From contig CM061920.1 in the NCBI GenBank assembly GCA_031002005.1, positions 117,480,095-117,544,094 on the forward strand: a stretch of 64,000 nucleotides of DNA, given 5' to 3'. Of this stretch, positions 58,155 through 64,000 are shown in pieces. The position numbers were made by a program, and so were the translations under genes. The stretch comes from Vandiemenella viatica (Eukaryota > Arthropoda > Insecta > Orthoptera > Morabidae). A model generated the notes under the pieces. That model was given only the letters and a program-made list of their open reading frames with translations, was not told the origin of the DNA and ran no database searches. The stretch's first letter is position 1. Each line of letters begins with the position of its first letter.

Positions 58155-58385
58155 GTTAAACTAATAATTATTAATTAATAAATACGCCAATGAAATTGTT
58201 GGTGGATATTATTTATACACGGTTACTTTTCATCTCTCGTCGAGGTATCTTCAGCTTGCATCTAACTAGAAGCAGCGCACGCTGAAGATACCTCGACGAG
58301 AGGCGAAAAACATCCGTGAGTAAATAATCTAAAAAAACAGTTGCACTGACACATTTCTTAAATAATAATTATTAATTCATACGAT
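58155..58385. repeat. Foldback palindrome with hammerhead-like core in the stem
   Basis: Bases 58234-58255 and 58281-58302 are perfect 22-bp inverted arms around a 25-base loop. Pairing continues outward, with mismatches, through an attattta/taaataat pair to aataattattaa at both extremes (58160 and 58375). Each arm reads, on the outgoing strand, gctgaagatacctcgacgag followed by ag and gcgaaa (right) or atgaaa (left), that is CTGAAGA, a CCTC/GAGG hairpin, GAAA. No coding frame is involved. It may be a foldback MITE or two Penelope-like ends in opposite orientation. Confidence 0.8.
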
Positions 58386-60490
58386 TCATTGGATTATAAA
58401 CGTGATCTGCAGATTTAGTCAACAATGCATTGTTTCGATTTCATTTTGGTGTAACCTTGTTTGCAAATATAAAAATGAATACATTTCAAGCATTGAGAAC
58501 ATGAGACCGATTATATGGTTGTTCATCAGACAGCAAGATTTAATGCGCTTAGGCCTAACGCTTGTACTACTGTGATAAGTGTTCTCGATTTATTTCACTG
58601 TAGTGAACAGAAGACTGGAGTAGCATCACGTGTATTGTATTTCATTCTACAGCGATTGAGGAATAATCGCAAACAATTAATTCTACTCGATCGGGGGCTC
58701 TCAAACATTTTTTGTTGCTTATCCGTCGTGTGTATCAAGTACCAGTCACGAACGTCTGAACTATCAAAAATTTCGATAGGAAGAATAAAATCGATTTCTC
58801 AGAGTGGTAAAGGAATGAACAATTACACTCATTTTGGAAGCATCTTCTTCCTTAACAAGTTTTAGCACATCAGTACTATACTAACGGCTCCGGTTTTTTA
58901 TTTTTTTGGAGGGGGGGGGGTATTGTTTCTTTATTGTTTCATGTTGCTATCGCCAGTTACGAAATTCGTTGGAAATGCTTCTCTTTCCTGGTCAGGAACG
59001 GAGCCACGAAGGATAACTAAATATTCTTCGTGATGGCATAGACGCCTAATTGCACCACGACAAGCCGTGAAGCTCTGCAGAACATGTAAGACGTCGCGAC
59101 TGGCGGAGCAAGACGCGGTTCGTTCCGACTAACTGGTGTAAAATCTCGGCCACGGATACCTGACCCTGGGCAGTCGTTGACTCCCTGCAGCGAGGGACAC
59201 GGGTTTCACCACTGATAGCTACAACATCAACTTTTCATTACTTTAGTAGTTTCTTTACACGATAATATTCATTTTACCTTGAACGTACTTGGTACCAGAG
59301 ACAGATGTTATTTTTATTCGTAGAACCAACCTCACAGTGGTATAAATATTGTTCCGTCAAGGAAAAACACTTAATCATTTTATTACCATATAACTAGATA
59401 CGGACATGGTTTACAACTAACATGTATGATACTTTAGAATAATCATCTATAAACGAATAGAATAAGCCTATACGGTATACCTTCAGAACAAATGAGAACC
59501 TATATTCAAGGGAGGAATTTTGCTGCGTGAAGATACAGAAAGTGCCCTCCTTTTTTAAAATGAAACTTCGATTTTGTTATATCTTTTTAAAAGCTTTGTT
59601 ATATGTAATTGTACAATATGCAATAAGCGTAGTACTTATTGTTTGAACCTCAGTTTTTGACCTGCGTAAGTGTTAAAGGAAAAAGTATGAAAATCCTTGC
59701 ACGAATTCCATTTTTTACGACAGTGATACTGCCATCGGCGCCGTCAGAAGCATTGTCACTACACGACTGTAGCAAATGTCAGCTTCAAGTATTCCGTCGA
59801 TCGTTCCGGCATAGTTCTAAAAATTTTAACTTCATTGGTGTCGATGGAAGGTTTTAATGGCTGTGAGAGTCATTTCATGTGGCCACATTGCAGCATGTAC
59901 ATCACAACTGCATACTTTTTCCTCCGATTTTCTGAGCTATAAATTATACTATTTTTCAAAGTCTATACGTATGAAGTCAAACATCTAGGCGGAAGAGAAG
60001 AGAAAAGATTTTGAGAAATAAACTGTATTTAAAAACTCATGAAAGACAACCAATACGGCATCAGTAAGCACGTACTGTCTATCCTTTACTAGCAAATTTT
60101 AAAAGAAAGGAGCATTAGTTGATTGAATAATCTCAGTAACGGCGTTTCTTACAGTCACAGTATTTCCTACGATTAAGGGGAAAAAAACCTGTTTCCTATT
60201 CCAATTTCCTTCAACAGCATTTTCGATTCAGTAAAACTAGATAAACAAAGTCTGTAGAAAAACTAAGGTTTGAATATATTTGCTTCACATGAAAATTCTT
60301 TACTGTCGAAAATGAAGAAAACTAGTTTACAGCTTGGGAGATGTTGTATAGTTTGTATGAAATTTAAGCAATAAGATTGTCCTGAGATTCTTGTGGGAAG
60401 ATGAGACAGCCACTGGGTGTCTGTTTTGTCAGGCCGCAGCGCCGACCATGCGGCGTCCTTTGAGGCTGTAGACAAGAGACACCTGTTGCT
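58386..60490. other. Unassigned AT-rich sequence
   Basis: A plus frame of 116 codons at 58515-58865 has no motif; a G-rich run is at 58911-58920; a GC-richer patch lies at 59030-59220. No element was recognised. Confidence 0.35.
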
Positions 60491-60492
60491 TC

Positions 60493-60820
60493 TCACAGCA
60501 ACAAGTGTTCCCCACACCGACCAATACAACCCACAGTGGCAGTCTCAATGTCTGCCAGAGATGTCTGACTCACTGTGCTTAATTCTGTAGACATCATGTC
60601 ACTGTCAGAATTATCACTGGACCTAGTCTCCAGTTGATTTTGAGTAGTGTTGCCCAAAATCGGTCTTGGTCTTGCATTTTTGCAAGACCAAGACCAAGAC
60701 CAGGTGTATTGATGCAAGACCAAGACCGGCCAAGTCTGGTCTTGTTCTTGCATTTGGGCAACACTAATTTTGAGAGACCTTGATTTGCTTGAACAAGGGA
60801 TGCAGTACTTGAAAACTCAT
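60493..60820 (-). pseudogene. Short reading frame interrupted by a MITE, function unknown
   Basis: On the minus strand an ATG at 60820-60818 opens a frame that is continuous with the frame at 60644-60493 if the 122-bp element and one copy of its target repeat are ignored; together about 66 codons to a TGA. The right part reads ETRSSDNSDSDMMSTELSTV then SQTSLADIETATV, a Ser/Asp/Thr-rich stretch. TAA precedes the ATG in frame. It could be an exon of a host gene or chance. I do not recognise it. Confidence 0.3.
60645..60766. mobile_element. 122-bp hAT-type MITE
   Basis: Termini tagtgttgcccaaa and tttgggcaacacta are perfect 14-bp inverted repeats, flanked by attttgag at 60637-60644 and 60767-60774, a perfect 8-bp duplication typical of hAT elements. 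The interior is built of repeats and palindromes of caagaccaagac/gtcttggtcttg, so the whole transcript would fold on itself. No coding capacity. Confidence 0.93.
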
Positions 60821-60829
60821 TTATACGAA

Positions 60830-62000
60830 GGAAGTTATCAAGTGTCCCTTCAGTTTCTTTTCCTTTTTAATGTGCGTACAGCTCAGTCCATTTAAGCTTA
60901 AAAATTATTCTTTAGACAACAGTTCAAGTTTTCTAACCATTGCCATTTATCTACATCAATTACAACCTTCAACATTTTTACGGGCGAAGAACAGTAAATC
61001 CTTATCACCCGGTTCGAAATTGTGCCTGAACTTGTGTTAAACAACCATCTGCTGCGAAAATATGTCTATTTCAACTCTATTTTCGAAATAGTTATTGCAG
61101 TTAATATGTAACCAGTACTATTACATTATTTACACAGAACGTAATTAGGTAAATCATTATAAACTATTAACACAGTAATTTTCTTCATAGTAAACTCAAC
61201 TTTGCTCTCTTATGCCAGGAAAGAAAGTCTAAGTGATCGTAAAGACTGTCAAGCAAAACTGTTTTAGCTCTGGAAATATGTTACTGAAATAAAAAGAAGC
61301 TAGGAGAAACACATTTCTATTTACCCACCAATTACAGATAGAAAATTGTCAAGATTGATTAAAGAAAATTAATATAGCTTTATAAACAGCATTGCATCCA
61401 TTTCACGGTTACTTTCTCATGAATCGATTTTTTTTCTGTGTTCACGGCCCAGATTAGTAATAATAATCGTTATTTACGTCATTTTATTTTTCATATTTTG
61501 TATTTTCCTGACACAATTAATTGGTTTTCTTGTTGTTTCCATACGCACTTCATACTCGTAAAATAGCTTAAAATTAACATTGCAAAAAATTAAACCGTAA
61601 TTTATAAACAACAAATCTCGTTGCAGAGTGAGTACAATGACCCCAAGAGCCAGGATTGAAAAACTATGACTAATTAACGTAACGAAAGTCCTTTAAGTGG
61701 AACTATTGCTGATTTTCCATCTTTATGAGAAGAAAATCATTCTCGTAGTAAACAATGAATTGAGACAATCAACTAATATGCGAATGGACGTTTGTATCTA
61801 CACGTACAATTAACTTCCTGCGGGTTATTTCGAAGACTACTGTCAACAAAGCGAAAGCGATTTATTATTTTCAGGGGTAATAACTCTACATTGTGACTAA
61901 CCTGATCAACTAGACTTAATAATCATATATATATATTGAGTAACACCTACGCCAGAAAACATCGTTTTATGTGAGCAGAATTATGTGGCCGGTATGGCAC
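60830..62000. other. Unassigned AT-rich sequence
   Basis: Nothing recognisable; if the candidate exons on either side belong together this would be an intron. Confidence 0.35.
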
Positions 62001-62141
62001 CTGGCAGTATTTTCATTCCGTGAGGATGGCAGCCTGCTTCAAGGCTGGCTGGTTTCCGTCTGATGAGCCACAAACAGTCGACAGTGACCTCATCTGTCAG
62101 GGTGACCTTGCAGCTCCACTCAGAGCTGTCTTCCAACAACA
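62001..62141 (-). CDS. Candidate internal exon of an unknown host gene
   Basis: In AT-rich surroundings a GC-richer 141-bp minus-strand block stays open. It follows a strong acceptor (pyrimidine tract gtttgttttcag) and ends at a donor ccag|gtgcc. Both junctions split a codon after its first base, so the exon is symmetric. The peptide begins LLEDSSEWSCKVTLTDEVTV and continues DCLWLIRRKPAS. I do not recognise the family. The reading frame is also open upstream into the presumed intron, which is mild evidence against. Confidence 0.38.
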
Positions 62142-63110
62142 CTGAAAACAAACTTGCTCTGACATAACGGCCAAAAAAAGTCTTCATTTAGAAATTTGAG
62201 AAATTTAGTTTTCCACCAATTTTGTTTCCTTTGTATGAAAGATCATTTCAGAGAATGTTTTCTAATACTGAGGCTATACAGCTTTTCATTCGACCGTTTG
62301 CAACAAAGATTTTTTAACAGACTAATCTATTGTTAGGAAAGCAAGTAGTGTTTTCTTTCACATTTCCAACGACTTCAGAACCTTCCATTTTTTTACACCC
62401 AATTTTAGAGAGAGCTATCTACAAATAATTTTGTTCCCACCAATGTTCCGTATTATGAGAGAAAATATTACAACCACTCAAAATGTCTATGTAAAAATTT
62501 TAGTGCTTTCTACGTACTGACTATGCCGAAGCAGCTTTGTGTGTAATACTTGTACGTCAGAGAAGAACTCGCTTATTTAACTTTCAGCTGCCTTAATGTT
62601 TAGCCTAGCTATGAATAGTATGAATAGATTTCCCTATTTCAATCATTATATCCGTTTTTTAGGTTCTGTATTCGAAATGTTTTCCTAGTAAATTTATACA
62701 GCTTTGAAAAACAGAAATAAATTTTATAATTAAATTCCAAGTGAAAGTTTCCAGTTTAATAACGGCAGGAGGGGAAAAAGCAATGAACAGACCTAAGAGT
62801 CACCACGTTTGTTGAGACTTCATCTTTCACATATTTCATTTGGTTTTTCGTCCAAGTAACTATTGTTTTCTAAAGGGCTCGTCATAGTGTTCATTCAGTG
62901 CAACAATTTTAGCGGATAATTATCAATGTAAAAAAATTTCTCATCTTCCGCAAATATAATAATACACTGGTGGTATTAATTAATACCTTACAGTTCAGGG
63001 GATCGATGTTTTTAACGCTTAAGAAATAAGAGCTGTGAGGAATTAACTTTTTCCGCCAGCTATTGAATGTTACAATAGCTATAATTTCATTTAATCTTCA
63101 TAGAACCTGG
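62142..63110. other. Unassigned AT-rich sequence
   Basis: No feature recognised. Confidence 0.4.
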
Positions 63111-63114
63111 TAGA

Positions 63115-63372
63115 CTACTTTTTTTTGCATGCTTCGCAATCCGCCTCTGACGTAGTCGCTTATCTTAATCCGGTAATCCTACCCCGGGTATAGAGGACCT
63201 GAAACATAACGATTAATCCGAACCACGGAAGCGCTTTGGCGTACTTCACATATACAAAGCAAGCTGTGCCAGAGGTGAGGGTTAAAGACCCTTGAAAATC
63301 CCAGCCGAGACCGGGATTCGAACCGGGGACCATTAGATCTCCACTCAGACGCCTTATCTGCTGATACACCAG
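63115..63372 (-). mobile_element. SINE family B, near-complete copy
   Basis: Head at right with B box ccggttcgaatcccgg near 63311-63328 (minus reading) and an A-box-like region near 63350. The body includes cttaatccggtaatcctacc, gaggacctgaaac, aatccgaaccacgg and ccagaggtgaggg. It is the best template for the fragments at 2036-2140 and 56625-56905. Confidence 0.85.
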
Positions 63373-64000
63373 TTAATATCATGCAATTTAAAAAAATTCA
63401 AATCTTGCGCCACACACAGTGGAGACTATTTAAGAATAAATAATCAACATACTATTTTCTTTTAAACACGGGCAGTGCTAATCACATTATCTAGAAGTCA
63501 TATCTTCTTCAGACTTTGATTTTTTATAAGGACTCGGAGGAATAGATTTTAAGTCTCTAAATAACAAGAGAGACAGTCAAAATATTTCTTAAAATGTCTG
63601 AACATTCAACAACACTTCTAGAAATTGATTGGATCCTAACATTACATTTAAACTGTTTTCCTGTTTACGTTTTGTTCAGGGTACTCAGCTTGTCGACAAC
63701 AGGAATGATTGTGGACCAGGAAGTGGAAAGAAATCGTTCATTGCGTATAAGAAGCAAACATGGCGACATTCACCTGAAACGATTACAGACGACCATAATA
63801 AATTGAAAATTTTGCGAACCAACCAATATTCGAACGCTGGTACCGTGGAATGTTAGGTAGTGCTTACCACATCCCTCACGCGGCTGATTTCACATCGTCC
63901 ACATCTCCTAAAAATGGAGTAAAACGTTAAACTGGGGGCTCTCGTAACTTGATAATTGTTTAAGATATGGCTACAGGTAGAACACTAATATCCCAGCGAA
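63373..64000. other. Unassigned sequence to the window end
   Basis: Two overlapping plus frames at 63594-63856 (70 and 75 codons) have no motif. Nothing else recognised. Confidence 0.35.

Noticed and set aside
58515..58865. 116-codon plus frame
   Set aside because: No motif or transcript signal; likely chance.

Overview
The window is intergenic, repeat-dominated, AT-rich DNA from an animal nuclear genome, very probably an insect. No bacterial gene organisation is present. Its tRNA-headed SINEs resemble, from memory, SINEs common in Polyneoptera such as locusts and stick insects; that placement is inference. No complete host protein-coding gene could be recognised. A 1,000-base run of N (30643-31642) is an assembly gap of standard size.

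Layout. 1-1589: 3' end of a plus-strand Ty3/gypsy element (integrase, polypurine tract, one LTR carrying a tRNA-like segment). 2-8.4 kb: SINE and LINE fragments, a 99-bp insertion with a hammerhead-like motif, an inverted repeat, and a diverged repeat block. 8476-10776: a 5'-truncated jockey-like LINE on the minus strand with a 16-bp target duplication and a SINE inserted in it. 12-28 kb: SINE copies, a second diverged repeat block, a 441-bp MITE, and otherwise unassigned AT-rich sequence. 28689-29117: a candidate 3' exon followed by polyadenylation signals. 29.9-34 kb: LINE remnants around the gap. 36460-42460: a complete minus-strand LTR retrotransposon with nearly identical LTRs, a 4-bp target duplication, primer binding site, polypurine tract and a broken gag, but no recognisable pol. 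43-53 kb: tRNA-like and LINE remnants, a short direct repeat, SINEs. 53460-57133: a minus-strand Helitron deletion derivative with correct ends, into which an IS630/mariner-type element and a SINE have inserted. 57-64 kb: a repeat pair, a large foldback, a 122-bp hAT-type MITE with perfect 8-bp target duplication lying in a short reading frame, a candidate symmetric exon, and a last SINE.

The elements do not work together as a pathway. What they record is insertion order: LINE then SINE; Helitron then DNA transposon and SINE; old ORF then MITE. The points most worth a second look are the tRNA-like pol III-type boxes inside a gypsy LTR, the recurring hammerhead-like core motifs, the very young LTR element that lacks pol, and the Helitron derivative joining the start of its ORF to the helicase C-terminus. 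Many breaks in otherwise fresh elements are single-base length changes in short homopolymers, so some may be consensus errors of a long-read assembly.
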